A DNA stretch of 64,000 nucleotides from Diadema setosum. Its lineage: Eukaryota > Echinodermata > Echinoidea > Diadematoida > Diadematidae. The notes beneath the pieces were generated by a model. It did no database searches, was not told the DNA's origin, and saw only the letters and a program-made list of their open reading frames with translations. Shown one piece after another: positions 13,284 through 27,507 of the stretch (positions are counted from its first letter, which is position 1; every line of letters starts with the position of its first letter). Location: contig NC_092685.1 of the NCBI RefSeq assembly GCF_964275005.1, forward strand, positions 12,816,913-12,880,912. The letters are read 5' to 3'. The position numbers and the translations under genes were made by a program.

Positions 13284-13391
13284 AATGAAATGAAATGAAA
13301 TGAAATGAAATGAAATGAAATGAAATGAAATGAAATGAAATGAAATGAAATGAAATGAAATGAAATGAAATGAAATGAAATGAAATGAAAT
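13284..13391. repeat. (TGAAA)n microsatellite
   Basis: About twenty-one perfect copies of the 5-mer TGAAA. The perfection suggests recent expansion. Confidence 0.95.
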
Positions 13392-13503
13392 ATGATTATA
13401 AAAGATTATGCGCGATGAAATTCGAAGGTGCTAATTAATGATGACGAGACAATAATTGTACTTTTCCGTAGTACATTGCAATTTTCCAATTACTTGATGG
13501 ATT

Positions 13504-13629
13504 CATTTCATGAAGTATTTCGTCAGATATTTTTTAACAAACTGTTATAAGTTACTGAAATCCTCGCTTGTGATTGGCTGAACGCAAATTTGTGCGACAA
13601 ATTTATTGGACAAAGTACTTCATGAAATG
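13504..13629. mobile_element. Short inverted-repeat element (126 bp)
   Basis: The ends CATTTCATGAAGTATTTCGTC and GACAAAGTACTTCATGAAATG are reverse complements with two mismatches. The inside is AT-rich, with TTGTGATTGGCTGAACGCAA. It is a small MITE-like unit without coding capacity. Confidence 0.6.
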
Positions 13630-14870
13630 CCTCCCCCCCCCCGTCCATCTATGGAGCTATGCTCTAGCTCCATGCTCTATAATGTAAGCAGTGAATGATT
13701 CTTGCAGTCATAGGCCTATAGGCCTACCCTCCTTTCTATTTGCACACGCGTGCTTTCATGGTTTCCAAATTCGACGTGTTTGACCCCCTTGCATTTAACA
13801 CAATTCACAGCAACAACTACCTAGGCCTATACTTGCCGACTATCTAACTGTCAAGGTAACTTAAGTTGTAACTTAAGTAGTAAACGAACACGATCATACA
13901 TAACTTCGTTATTTGCTTCGTTTTTATTTTTTCTTTGTGTGTTTGCATTTGTGCAACGGGACCACCATAATGTCTTCATGTTTATTTTGTTTATTTTGTA
14001 TTGTATTGTTTTGTTTTTATTAGAGCATAGTGATCATGTTTAACTAACCGAGATTTTAGTTACAACGTTAGTGTATTAAAGTTACACTATCCTGAAGTAA
14101 TGCTAGGCTTACTTCTAGGATAAATGTTAACTTTATTTAATTCATTTTGATTTGATTTGATTTGATTCAATTTAATCTAATTTAATTCAATTTGACTTAA
14201 TCTAATCAAATCTAATCTGTTTCAATTCCAATGCAATTGCGAATAACTATGTTTACACACGTTAAGGATGAATATAGAGTTAGATTTTTTTCAACATTTC
14301 TTTGTTCGAAAGAGAACGGAACTGAAAACCTGAATAGCACATGTATGTGATGCATCGAAGAACTAATCTTGATATCCGTTGTACTTCATTATATGTAAGA
14401 GTTAATCTGACTTTTCATCGTTACTTTTATAGTTGTATTAATAACAGAGTAACAAAAATGAAATGTATTAACACTGTCTAAAGAAAAATTTAATTCGAGT
14501 GTGAATCAGACAGTCAATACCAAATGAATTTATTTAGGCATGCGTAACAGGATCACAATGTGTACACCGGTTTATAATCACAATGCGGATTCGTCATGGC
14601 ATTATCTAGACCACCGCCATTGCCTTCGAGATGTTGGTCTATAAAGTACAGAAGTCATTCTCTGAAGAACACCTGCCATAAATCATGACATTTACCCCGC
14701 AGGATTAGCCAAATACGTAGTAGTAGAAGAACTCTTTCTACTTGGTCTTTCGCTGCCCACGCACGCGCGCCGATATACGCAGACGCGAGACCGACCGAAG
14801 TAGCGGAGCAGACTGCGTTACCATACCAAGGTGTCATCCTGATTTACGTCCTCCTTTTTTTTTTAGCAGC

Positions 14871-15194
14871 TATATAAGTTTAGATGAGGCCGAAGTTTCA
14901 AAAATAGACGCTAGCAGAGACCAATGCTACACAAGACTGTGACTCTTTAAGCGCTTCTGTCTTCCACTTCTACATCTTGTTCTCGAACATTGGCCCACGG
15001 GACAGAACTTTTTTTTTTCGGCATCCGTGTATTTAGATGAAATATTTCTGTGCTGCTGGCCCTGGCGGAAAGAAGAGAAGTCCAACACTTTTTCAACCAA
15101 GGCCTTTTTCAAACAGTTCCCTGTGTGTTGCTTTGGGCATACTACATTATATTGGTCAGTGACCAAGTCACGTTTGATCTGATTTCTTCTTGAG
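14871..15194 (+). promoter_or_regulatory. Candidate promoter and untranslated first exon of OST-alpha copy 1
   Basis: A TATATAAG box at 14871-14878 is followed by about 290 bp ending at a good donor, TTGAG|GTAAGA, at 15194/15195. The coding exon of copy 1 opens with an acceptor (ACATCAG) at about 18724, 22 nt before the ATG, so an upstream untranslated exon must exist and this is the nearest convincing one. No transcript evidence is available. The position is a proposal only. Confidence 0.35.
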
Positions 15195-18100
15195 GTAAGA
15201 GGATGACACTCTCTTTTGTCTTATACGCCATTATTAGATGTTAATTTGCTCTCTTATGCAGTATAACCACAGAAAATCAGATTAAAAGAAAAAAAAACAC
15301 GCTTCAAAGCTACCGAGCAATTTAGTTCAAGCTGATTTTGATTGAGAAGAAAAGCCTTGAATCTTTCTTCTTCTTCTTCTTCTTCTTCTTTTGGTAGTTT
15401 TACTTACGTCCAGTATTTTGATGCGATTTTTGCAAAATAACAGGTATAGGAGAAGTGACCTTATAAAACTCAAGGCGCTAAGTAGGAACTTCTTTCTTCA
15501 TTCAGGCTGTGATTGAGGAGTGCTTATTATTGCATTCGTTGAGTTGTATGAGGTATCTAATGAAAGAAAATGCAACAGGTATGCTCCCGAATTTCTGGTG
15601 TTACTTTTTTTCCCCCATGCACATACATAAATCGACAGCAGTGCAATAGTAGGGCATTTATTCATAAATGCTCACATCCGTTGTACGGATACCATTAAGG
15701 TGCAGTGATACGACAGGGTCATAAGACTCTTTTTTTTATCGTATGTGTTTGTATGTGTGTGTGCGTTTTGCTCAGATATCTTCCGAAAACATTTCAGATT
15801 TTTCAGTGATTTTTTTCCTTCAGTGATCAATTAGAAGTGTATTAAAAAGGTTGAAACTTATGCTTGAATCTTCGGAATGTTTATATCAATTTTTCGTCTT
15901 GTAGATTCTTTAGCGATATTTTGTTTATATCAAGCTTGCTGTCACTGTCTCTGAATGAATTATTTTTCTTGAACACTGTGCTCGCCATTAGATTGTGTCT
16001 TTGGATCTCTTAATGATAGTTATCTTAGAGAGCGAACGAGTTTTGGCGAGAAATTTATTCATTCAGATTGAAATATAGCTGTGTGGTGAATTTCCTCAGT
16101 ATAAACATCTTGTCAAAGTATAATAGCGTGCGTGTATAGGATAGACAGAAAGATACACCTACACGGACGAATTCTTCTGTTTTCAGTATATAAGATACAT
16201 GAAGTAATGATTCGGCCATGAAAAATGTATTACCTTTCTGGAATTAGAGTGCGGGTACGTCGACTATATATGCACACACGATGCACAAATATCCAAAGCT
16301 AACAAGTCAAGACCTCCTTAGAAGAGCCGCATTGTTATAAGGGTCCTTAAACTCGATAGTGATTGATTTCACTTGTCGGTACTCCGTTCAAAGTTCTCCA
16401 TATTATACCTCTGTACCAATGTTGAAAAAACTGGGAAAAATATTTGCATCTCTATCATCTCACTGGCGGAAAAGTGGTGTTTTCCCACAATCCATATAAC
16501 CAATATTCCATAATCCAGAAATTCAAGTACAGACAGCACTTGTACAATAATATGAGCCCCTGATAAAAGTAAGTGATTATTATGTGGAAGACAAGAAAAA
16601 TAAGTTATATGAAATTCGAAATTTATCGATCGGAAGGATCGGGCCACTCAGTGACAAATCAAATCAAAGTTGTAGCAGTTTAGAGCATTATTATAGGGAC
16701 TTATGCAAGATTACGCAATGCTGAACAGCTTCCGTAGTGAATTCCGTTCTGCTATTTGTGTTTTCGTTTCGATATGACCAGATCCTCTGCCTGCTGTATT
16801 TTTACCCCTCATGACACGGACGCAATTTTTATTTGATTTGGTTTGATTTGTAAGCCATTTTTTTTTTCAAATATATCAATTTTCTGCAATTTCATTAACA
16901 TTTTTATGAGTTATAGTATTTTCGTTAGTAGTATGACTGTTTTCAACAACTGTCATCATTTTCTAATTATAATTACATGAGTTAATCTTAATTTGCATAC
17001 AGAACGATTACCAGGATTAAGCGCAAAGCGTGAGAGTGTGGCAACCGATAACGAATAAAATTACAATGAATTACAGATAGATTGTATTATGTTGTTGACA
17101 CCTGCTTTCCTCACGTACAATAATAGTCGTCTATGAATGATGTCATCGAAAATGACTAATAAGTAAAATTGCAAAACCCAAAATACTGGTAGGAGGGATA
17201 TTTAGAATTTTTGCTCCTGTCTTTCTGTGTTTGTCAATATACCTTTATTTTCATCGACGAGCATAGTCGGTATCGAGATTTTTAGAAGCAATAAAGACGT
17301 TTACAGAAATATATAAACACTGTAATAGACCTATGTTCCTCACGCTTTAACATCAATGCCAGACCTGCCTAATCTTTACGTCGACCCTGGATCGAATTAT
17401 GAGCATCAAAACCTCCTACATAATAAAATTGTGGCATCAATGAAAATTACTTTATAAGTATAATCACTACTTTCTTTTACTCATTGCAAGTGCATGTATA
17501 CTTCCGCGAAACAATCCTCAGTAGCTACTATCTGAATTTTAGCAAAAAAAAAAAAAATATGACTAGCATGAACGTCAATGATATGTCTACTGTATACCTC
17601 TGGCTTGGCAACAAATACCCCTCTTATCAATTATGAATTATTTTGTTAATTGTTTGTTAAGCTATATATTTCTAATCATCCATAGGTTATGCACCTGCAA
17701 CCAGTGCCATTGTAAATATTATTTACCTTCTAATACTCGACACACAAAGACCGCATATTATTGTTTACTGTGTTTAAACTATTACATAGTGTCTATATCT
17801 CATCACTCACGAACGGGGGGGGGGGGGGCAATGAAAATATAAATCGACTTGTTATACGAGTATATACTGTATTCTCCAAATGTGATTCATACAACAAAGC
17901 AACCCTAGCCCAAATATCCCGTTATAAAGTATATAGTCCATGCGGTAATTAATGATGATTGAGAACTTAATTAACACCTTGTAAATTGTTTATGATCACC
18001 CTCGAGGAATTCAGATGTCGGACGTCGTAAATAGCACCTGAGTGACTGACCACCGGAAATCACGATGACCACACGCCAATGGCATTACAATTCTAATCTT

Positions 18101-18720
18101 GTATTTGAACTGCCGGGTTGCTCTCAAATTACGATCAATGTGTGACGATTCACTATAGAAATAAAGCAATTCTAATCATTATAGACTGAGAGAAAGAGAG
18201 AGAGAGAGATATATTAGGAGAGAGAGGGAGAGAACACTTGAGGTAACAGTTCGCTATTCCGAAGGTTCGTTAATCCATAGATGAAATAAGCTTCGATAGT
18301 ATGCTTTTTCTGGTCGTTTTCGGATTAACGAACCATTGGAATAACGAACCTCATTTTCATTTTTTGATGAACGAGCTTTTTGAATAACGATTATTAGTTC
18401 ATCTTTTAATTAACGAATCTTCATGATAACGAAACTTCGGAATAACACCACAAATATTCGGATTAACGAACGTCTAGGTGTAGGGAATTTGTGTGTTTTC
18501 GAATAACGAACCTTGGGAATATCGCACCTTATTTTATTTTCGAATTAACGGACCTCTGGAATAACGATCATCACCCACACTAAGTTATACCAGATTACAT
18601 CGTCATTCTGTGTTTGGTATGCTGATGGCAACAATAAAGTGAGTTTGACTGCTTATGAAATATTTCAATGTTGTCACGATAACCTCTACTTATAAGACCA
18701 CAATATTTCTCTCCCTATAC
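15195..18720. other. Presumed first intron of OST-alpha copy 1
   Basis: Non-coding and AT-rich. It holds a TTC run near 15364-15390, a (GA)n run at 18189-18232 and the AACGAA minisatellite at 18245-18570. Confidence 0.4.
18245..18570. repeat. Degenerate AACGAA minisatellite
   Basis: Repeated variants of GGATTAACGAAC, GGAATAACGAAC and their reverse complement GTTCGTTAATCC occur at least ten times. The unit is about 15-18 bp and diverged. The first copy or two are in the opposite orientation to the rest. Confidence 0.75.
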
Positions 18721-18745
18721 ATCAGATTGGTTTCCAGACGTCGCC

Positions 18746-21124
18746 ATGGCAAACTGCACCGTTGTAGAACCCTCCTCAGAGGAACTCTTTGCATGTAAGT
18801 AGTGTTTGGCTTAAGTTGTTGAAAAGAAGGTTTCCAATCCTCGACTGACTTAACATCTTATGCATACAAACTGGATTCAAATAACTATAAGTACATAGGG
18901 AAAATCATAAAAATATATCGTTGCAAGATCCTCAAGAAATAATTCAAAAATTTGCACGGATATTATACAATTTATTGACAAGAATCAGTTCCATTTAGTA
19001 GGCCAATTTTAGATGATAGGAATCGTATTGATACTGTTTCTTTGAAGCACTGCTTTACAAGTGTTATTTCATCTATAACCTCACATATCCAATGCATTCC
19101 AGTAGTCAAGTACATGGTATTCAGTTAACATTCATTTAAGTTTTCGAACAAAGATCTTGGCAGCCCTTCTTTTCGCTGTTTTATATATGAAGGGAGAAAT
19201 CAATACAATTCGAATGAATATTTTGATATGAATACCTTATAACTGCATACAAAAATATCATACCGGTCGAACCTTCAAAAGCAGAAATAATGATAATCAT
19301 CAACAGATTATCAAAAAATTAATGATAACAGCAACTGTGCTGCTAGGACATTTTAACGCCATTGTTTGAAGCCAGTTTTCTCATCTTCGCTTTCTGACTT
19401 TTATTCATTCTATTTTATTCCTTACGTTCCTAGATTATTCGAGTAATACGCCAGCAATTGTCCTGATCGTGTTTATGTCAATCTTCACGTTGTCCACGGT
19501 CCTGATGTACCTCGAGGCTGGCTACTACATCAACAAGAAAGTGAACGACAGTCGAACGAGGGTCAGACTCCTGGTCATTCTTGGCATCTATCCTGTAAGT
19601 ACTATGATCAACTGGTCAACGTATTTTTATCAGTATAGGCTCATATCTAGGGTCAATTGGTAATGAGCTATGAAAATGATTGCGTTTTTTTAGTCGAAGA
19701 AACCATCAAGACAACAGAGAGGATTGATTTAAAATGTGATATTCCACAAGAAAACTGTTTATTAGTATGCTTGAGGCTCAAACAAACTCAAACGCTGACT
19801 AAAACATTCTGAGATGTCCGCGATTTGGTATGTGGGATACGACGTCACTTCACCCTTTTCTTACGAGAAGTCCGCGTGATATGGGGTAAATCTGCGATTA
19901 TCAGTCTGTGTTACTTAATACATTATCATTCTATTTCTCTGTCATTTTCAGTATTTCTTATAAAATTTCAATGAAATGGTTTAATTTTCAGTGTATGTAT
20001 ATCTTATCTTGTATATATCTTATAAAAATCAGTAAAAACTGAATTTGCAAACTTATTTTTTTTTTTAATCTTTAAGGTGTACTCAACGACTTCGTTGCTG
20101 GCGTTGTACATTCCTCGGGCCCACTTAATCACGTATCTCACAGCGACATTGTAAGTCACAAACCATCTGCAGCTCGTGGATATAACCATGTGAATCAAAT
20201 CAATGTTATCTTTATCAATATGATTATCAGCATGATTTGTTTTTATGTATAACATAATTATATAACAACGCTTTGGTTAAAAAGTGAGAAATTACATATT
20301 TTCACGATACTACTCACTTGACTTTGATTTTTGTGAATTACAAGTCCTTCTCACTACAATGAAATTGTTGATATTTTGTTCAAATGCCAACCTCCTCTGA
20401 CTATAATTTTCAAAACTTTAGGCATAAGAAAAAAAAAATGATGGTAATAAATTGCATTATTATTGAACAATAAAAGTGTAGTATTATCCCTGCCATTGTG
20501 AAACGAGAAAGGCATTCAGGTTTAGTCATAGATTATTAAAGAGTCTGAATTAAACCATTGCAGGTATTTCTCCGTGGCGCTGTACCAGTTTCTAATGCTG
20601 ATCGTTGGCTACTTTGGCGGGAGAGAGCAGCTGCTTATCAAGCTAAAGGACACCAAGATACCGGTCGCCAGCCCGCCACTCCTCTGCTGCTTCCCGTGCT
20701 TGCCTCAGCCGGACATGAATGCGTAAGAGAAATAATGTTGTAATTGACTGTTCACATTGCAATTGAAGTAGTTTGCCAAGTTTAAGAGAGGCGATTGGGG
20801 TTTATCATTACTATCATTATTTTCCTTTTTTCTTGTTTCCTGAACATTCTGAGTTAATGGACCCTCTGAGAATCAGCTCTTGATATGATTGAAAGAACAA
20901 TTCTTCCCATGAGTCTAGAATAGACAGATAGATAAAATATAAATAAGGGACACAAAGGTTTACATTCCAGGGAGTTTTCATACCAGAGGGGTAGGTTTGC
21001 AAGGGTGTAGTATTTAGCGACAACACCCGAAAATGCGCGCCATTGCTTTAACAGTAATGCAGGGATGAGGTCTTAACATGCTCCCTCGGTAACAAATTCA
21101 GCGTAAGCACAAAGCTCTTATTAA

Positions 21125-21192
<68 letters not shown>

Positions 21193-23004
21193 TGTTGTCA
21201 ATCTGTACGCCAGCCTAATGATGTCCCTATTCATACACCCTGGCCAAGTGAGACATACTGAGTAGTGGGCAAAACAACTTGCTAAGGAGGTTTGCGACAT
21301 GAGGGCAGAATTCTAAGCCAGGATCTTAATTCCTTGTTCGTGTTTTTGAGAGTCTAGAAAGGAAGGCAGGTATGACGGTATAGATTGATATCAACTTATC
21401 AAGTTATCAACTTTTTCTTTATCTCTGACAGTCGCAACCTTCTGCGGCTGAGACGCATTGTGCTGCAAGTGGCCTTCGTGAGACCGATTTGTAACTTTAT
21501 CTCCCTTATTCTCTGGGCCAACGGAACCTACGTCCCTGGACTGGTAAGTACCTCCACATTAGCTGGCACTGCTCCCCCTCCCATTCTTACCCTATCGCCA
21601 GCTGTAACTTATCATTATATCATTAATTGTCATAACCTGGATGTACATTCTCAAAAGCTCATTTTGTATATTGTATTATTATTAAACATGGACCCAAGTT
21701 AGGCGAAGCATCAAGAAACGTGGAGCATCAACCACTTCCTAAAAGGTCAAATCACCCTAACTCTTTTAAAGTTGTTCCGTTGACTCAGAGAAACAAAGCA
21801 TCTTTTTTAACTTCCCATTATCAACGCATTTGGGGACAATAATTATCAATTACATTATCATCTAATAACATGAATAACCTTTCAGTTGAGCTAGGAAACA
21901 AATATACGATAAGACGTAGATGGACTTGAAGGATGAAAGCAGACAATCTGTCGTAATATTCGTATTATTTGCATGGGTTTATTTCCTTCTCACCATAGTT
22001 CGCTGCGGACAGTGCGTACGTGTGGTTGACTGTCATCGCTCTGTGTTCCACGTTTCTCGCCCTCTACGGTGTAATCATCCTCATGCGTATCTCCAAGAAG
22101 CCGCTAGAGGGCTACAACGTTCAGTCCAAGTTTTTCATGGTACAGCTGGTCCTGGTGCTCATCACGGGCCAGCTTCTGATCATTGCTATCCCCGTGCTTA
22201 CCGGCGCCGTCAGCTGCGAGTATCCGATGCCGGCGCTTACGAGGGGCTATTGTAAGTCTGATAACGTAATGTTTTAAGTTCCCTCTGCTGGACCAAAAAT
22301 GATCCATGTTTCGTATTATACAAACGCAATGAAAGTTTGCTGGATTGCTGGTAATTTTGAAGATCCGTACAACTTCACGCAAATTCTTTACACAGCATGT
22401 TATTGTTGTCTTATTTTATAAATGTTTAAAATGTTTTAATCACATCAATGATTTTCCCGGTGATGGCGCACGAATATAGCATCTCTATTTATTCACAAAC
22501 TTCAAACAAGCTATGTCACAAACAAACAAATAGAATTGCATTGAACTGAATTGATCGAAAGGATGACAATTCTCTCTGCATCCAGACGAAAAGTGAACAT
22601 ATTCTTTCTTAAAAATGTATAAAATAATGACCGTGTGTCCTTCCTTCATCTTTGTCATGACAGACATCAGCGATCTCCTGACCGTGGTCGAGATGGTGGT
22701 GTTCATGCTCTTCGCCCGATTCTTCTTCCGGAAGCGGGTAGGCCGCACGCCTGCGGGTATGGATCACCCCGACCACCATCTTCACCCGAGCAAGCGGAAC
22801 TCTGACGCCTTCGTGATGGGCAACGGTGAAAAGGAGTCCTACTCGAACCTCAGCAACGGTATCAAGGATCCCGAGTACGGCGTCAAGAATAAGGCGGACT
22901 TCGAGCACGACGTCAAGGAAGTTGACGTGGTCGTAGTAACCAATAACAACAATAACAATAAAGTGTCATACATCAACGAAGGGGCTGACGACGTCGAAGA
23001 TTAA
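18746..23004 (+). CDS. Organic solute transporter subunit alpha-like, copy 1 (382 aa)
   Basis: Coding exons: 18746-18794, 19434-19594, 20077-20150, 20564-20722, 21432-21543, 21999-22251 and 22664-23004, all with AG/GT borders and one continuous frame. The protein has the Solute_trans_a (OST-alpha/TMEM184) layout: a short N-terminus with a sequon (NCT, residue 3), seven hydrophobic segments near residues 23-44, 62-82, 88-114, 156-176, 191-214, 229-253 and 271-290, and a charged tail. Diagnostic words are YFGGREQLL, the Cys-rich LLCCFPCLP and WANGTYVPG. Vertebrate OST-alpha (about 340 aa) pairs with OST-beta to move bile acids and steroids across the basolateral membrane by facilitated diffusion; the cargo here is unknown. 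The tail (about 291-382) is acidic and ends with a run of Asn before KVSYINEG. The start is the first ATG of the exon, in the context tcgccATGG. A second copy lies 29 kb downstream on the same strand. Confidence 0.93.
21124..21192. repeat. (TTG)n microsatellite in an intron of OST-alpha copy 1
   Basis: About 22 TTG units lie between the fourth and fifth coding exons. Confidence 0.95.
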
Positions 23005-24830
23005 ATGAAAGCAAATCAGCGAATGAAACGTCTGAGGGTGAGACTAGTCAGGACGAAAAACTGTGATTCATGCGAGATTGCCTTTGATATGAGTCTTTTC
23101 TTACATACGTAAGTACGTAATACTTGCAAACCACAGAATAGATTCATCAGAAGTTGTTCCCTGAAAACCACATATCTCTCTTGGACGGTGAGTTGATGAA
23201 CTTGATGAACACATACGAAAACTTTCTTCTTAAAAGTTGACTCAAAATATTTCTCAAGGAAAACTTTCACGACTCCTCGAGTTTCTTCGTTGATGAGACC
23301 CGAGATTCGCTGGCTTGGTGATGCCCTGGATGTTACCACGATGAACCTTGCGATGACACTTTGCTCATCCTTTGACTCGAAACAGTTGACTTGAAACATG
23401 ATAATAAATTCAAATCAGATATCAACTTTAGTTAGTTTTCAGTGGCATGGAATCATGGGAGGTGCTGGTTCGCATTCTTCTAGCAGGCTTGAAAGTTCTC
23501 ATACAAATGTAGAAATTTATATTAAAAAGTTAATTCTTTAACAATCCTGATGAAACTCTCCCAGAATCGCTTGAATCCTGCCTGATCTATAGAGGAGGAC
23601 GATGTTTTATTCCCCTCAAGAATGATGCAAATGACGGCAAGATTATCACCTTACATGCATGGGGTGATCAGAACCCAACATGCTCCCCTAATTTCTATTT
23701 GCAAGATAATCTGAGGCACACAAATTTCTCTACACAGGGAGTAAATGTCACTTTGTGAATGTCCTTAGTTGTATGGAAATTTCAATTCCAGATGAATTCC
23801 GAGTACAGCATTCATTATTGCAGGACTTAAATTGAGATTTGAGATATTTGCAATTCAACATAAATGAAATCTGATGGCCTTTTTGACAGAATAAATAGGC
23901 ATAAGTACTTGATTTTATTTATTACATTTTGTAAATAAAGATTAAGAAATGTATTCACTTATTTCATGATAACGAATTTGTCGATTCTACCCGCTGCTAT
24001 TGTATCCGGAAATTGATACTTGACCATTATTGTTCATTGATTTTTTTCACGCATTCTCAAGAAAAATGCTACTCGTAGACTAAGGAGGCTGTCTACATCT
24101 GTTAAACGTATATCATGTTTTTACTATTCTTTATGGACTTTGTATGTCAGCAATCTACCGTATCATTATTGCTTATTTCTGTATATTTGTTGTATCATCA
24201 TTGCCTTTTTTTTTGTAAATGTGTTGTACACTGGGACGGAAAACTGTTTTCGACTACCATAACATTATATCCCATGACAAACACACGGTAAAGAGACAGG
24301 TGAATTTAGTTTAAAATGATATCAAAATGCAAAAAGACGAAAAAAAAAAACACGTACAGGCAGGCACTGTCGGTGAGTTTCACTTTCAATAAATAAGCAA
24401 AGTTTGCTTCTGTCTGTCACTGACATACATTGGTACAATTATCATTGTTCTTGTTGTCATGATCTATTCTCTATGTGGGTAGGTTTGTATTGTCTACATA
24501 GAATATTCTCATAACTGAACTGAATTATGAATTCAATGTCACCTAATGAGACCAGAGTGTTTCTCATCATGATTCTTCCACTGTGCTACAAAGAAAATGT
24601 ATATGACGCATTTTGTATCATTTTGTAAAACATTTTTGTTACTTCTTTCTGTTCACGCAGGATTTGCTTTTTTTTTGTCAATTGAATTCAGATTAATTCA
24701 GTCTTGATAATGGAAACATGTGATCAACTGTACAATGGCTATTTGGGAAAATTCGAAGCAGCACTGTGATTATGAATATATACTATCCAAAGTTTTGTAA
24801 TAATAAATGTTTTACAAGAAAAACATTCCT
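23005..24830 (+). other. Probable 3' untranslated region of OST-alpha copy 1
   Basis: Non-coding sequence follows the stop at 23002-23004. Poly(A) signals AATAAA occur near 23934, 24389 and 24803. Either the first or the last could end the transcript. I see no repeat family or reading frame worth calling here. Confidence 0.4.
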
Positions 24831-25256
24831 TAGTCTGTGACTGTTTCAAACTTAAACAGCTATTTCATGAATATCCATGCGTGACGTCATCAACATTGCA
24901 TGATATTACTCAAGATTTTTTTTTTTCCAGCACAAAGACGCTGCTCCGCTACGCTGCTGTTTCATTGTAACAGTCCACTGCAATCACGACGCGTCTGATC
25001 TCTTGATAAAGATAGTGACGATATATTCAACAGCGCCATCATTCGCCATGAGTGAAAAAGGACGTGTAGAAGTGTATAATCAAAAGAGAAGTTGAAACTT
25101 GAAGTTGGTCCGCATAATTCTGAGATTTTCACACTAAAAGTTTATTCCTTCAGTGTTTGTTGTTTGTTTGTTTTTTTTTTACATGCAAACATTATTTCAA
25201 AAGAGCAAGGTGTTATTGAAAACAAAACATCCACATATTCTTACTTTATTGTACAC

Positions 25257-25260
<4 letters not shown>

Positions 25261-25339
<79 letters not shown>

Positions 25340-25396
25340 TGTGTGTGTATGTGTGTGTGTGTGTGTGTGTACGTGTGTATGTGTGTGTGTGTGTAT
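25261..25396. repeat. Compound (TA)n/(TG)n microsatellite
   Basis: A TA run (25263-25299) is followed by an interrupted TG run to about 25396. Confidence 0.95.
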
Positions 25397-27457
25397 AAAG
25401 TACATACATAAACTGCATATGCAGTTTATGCATATTTACAAATTAATACATATGAATATAATTATATCAAGCACATACATACATATATATGTATATGTGC
25501 ATGTATTTACATATTTTAAAGCAGGCAATGGAACAAACACTCGAATAAACAATAGCTACGATAAGACAACTCATTATTTCATGTAATGAAACTGAAAAAA
25601 TGGTAACTTTGTTTTTTAAAGAAGATGACAATTGAGTCCAGCACAGTCAACTTTGATGTTGCTGGAAATGATATTTATAGTTAAAATCTATATTCAAAAG
25701 TTCATATTATTGAAATGCAACTTATTGGTACATGTGATTATGAATAAAGATTATACAATCATGGTATATGTGTATGTGTGTGTGTGTATGCCTGTCTGTT
25801 GCGTTCCATGAATAGCTCTGCTGTGTCTATTTTCTCGTTGTGTACTTCATGAGATTTAAACAATTTCATATACACATGAAAATGTACACGTAAATGGATA
25901 CACTCTTAGTTGGTTACTGATATCATATCTGTAAGTATCACTTAAAAGTCAAGGAACGTCTTCTTCTTTTTTAGTTTTTAAAGAGGAGTTCTGTACAGCT
26001 AAAAGTGAGTTAAAAAGGAGAAATAAGATTTTCCAAGTAGTGAAAATTTCATCAAAATTGGATTAAAAGTAAGGAATTTATAATATTGTAAACTTTCGCT
26101 AACTTTAACATAACATTCCTTGAACAGTTGAAATGAATATGGAAGTGAGCAATCTGATGCTGTCATCATCTCACATTTTTTTAAATTTTTCGTGTAAAAG
26201 TATGAAACATGATCTAACTTATCATGTTATTCTTAGCTGAATAACTTCAGAGTAATGATTGGTCGAGTAGGATTTGAGACTATTTGGAGCCTGAATAATT
26301 GCGTTTTAATAAAAAAACAAAACAAAACACACACACAGAAAATTGTAAGATTTTTTTTCTGCAAATTATATGGAAAGTTGTGAGGCGATGACACCAACTC
26401 ACTCTTTGCGTATTAAGATCTGTTCTGTGAAAATTGTGAACTTTACATTTTCATAATCGCTAATTTTTATCTGATTTTGATCAAATATTTACTGTTTTGC
26501 TTGCAAAATATTACTCTCTCTTTTTAAGACTAACTTTCAACTGGTCCGCTATAGTTCTCTAATAATAATATAGATGGGGAAAACCGACGACCAGATTGGG
26601 ATAGAGGAAAAAAAAAAAGGTATATCGGAGAGGGAAGAAGGTTTGGTTTAATCAACATAACTCATCCTCGTCTTATCTCTGAGAGGACAAGAACTTATGT
26701 CTTGATACGCTGTCATATTGGAGCTCAATTAGTGGCTTAGAGTGTCAATATATGTTCTGCAGCCGATATATACGTGCTATTCAGTCAACAAAGCAATTGT
26801 TACTGCACAGTATGCATTAGATCGGGCTGTTCTAATCCTGGAAGTCTTTGTCATTAGGCGTGTGCTATCAGTACTTAACGACGGTTATATGACGTTGGCA
26901 AACATCGTCACGCGGTATAAGGCAAGCATAAAATATAGCGCCATCGTGACTAAGTTTGGTTCCTTATAACGGGTGCCGTAGTGACGATTAAGTCTACAAA
27001 GACTAGCGATTTCAGTTCATTGAGGCAACTTCAATTCATTATTATTTCTCAAGTGCTTTTTTTTTTCATTCTGTTGGCTTTTGTGTTTTTGCTTATCCTT
27101 CCCTGGTGAAATGAGATTGAAGAATACCTTCGGTGTAACTTCATGTCAGCCGATGAAATGCGTAAGGTCAAAGTGTAAATCACATAACATTAACGTCACA
27201 GAAACATGATATCTTACTCAATCAATATCATCGACATCCCATCTGTAGCGATGCTATTGCCGATTTGACACGGTGGTCCACAGGTAAAAAAAAGATAATG
27301 ATCAACTACGTGTAAAATTCACATCCCTCCGATTAATCGAGCAACTAAAACTACTAAAACTAATGGCAAAACTCAATGGCATTTCAATATTATTTTAATC
27401 GAAATAACTTTCGAGAATAGGGGAAAAGGTAGACAATGAAATGCAAGTAACACAGCC

Positions 27458-27460
<3 letters not shown>

Positions 27461-27499
<39 letters not shown>
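27461..27499. repeat. (TA)n microsatellite
   Basis: About nineteen TA units. Confidence 0.95.

Positions 27500-27507
<8 letters not shown>

Larger units (their letters stand above)
10801..14870. other. Intergenic DNA between the cysteine synthase-like gene and OST-alpha copy 1
   Basis: Apart from the hairpin (11.7 kb), simple repeats and the small inverted-repeat element at 13.5 kb, I see no gene. The divergent upstream regions of a minus-strand and a plus-strand gene must both lie here. A stretch near 14655-14837 is GC-richer and open on the minus strand, but its frame does not join the next known exon. Confidence 0.4.

Noticed and set aside
14655-14837. First exon of the cysteine synthase-like gene encoding a 60-residue peptide
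   Set aside because: The frame would end in phase 1 at a weak donor, while the next known exon needs phase 0.
22104-22908. Antisense frames across OST-alpha copy 1 exons
   Set aside because: They are shadows of GC-richer coding exons; the plus-strand frame carries the family motifs and splice sites.
25092-25586. Open frames of up to 164 codons on both strands
   Set aside because: They are translations of the TA/TG microsatellite and have no family resemblance.
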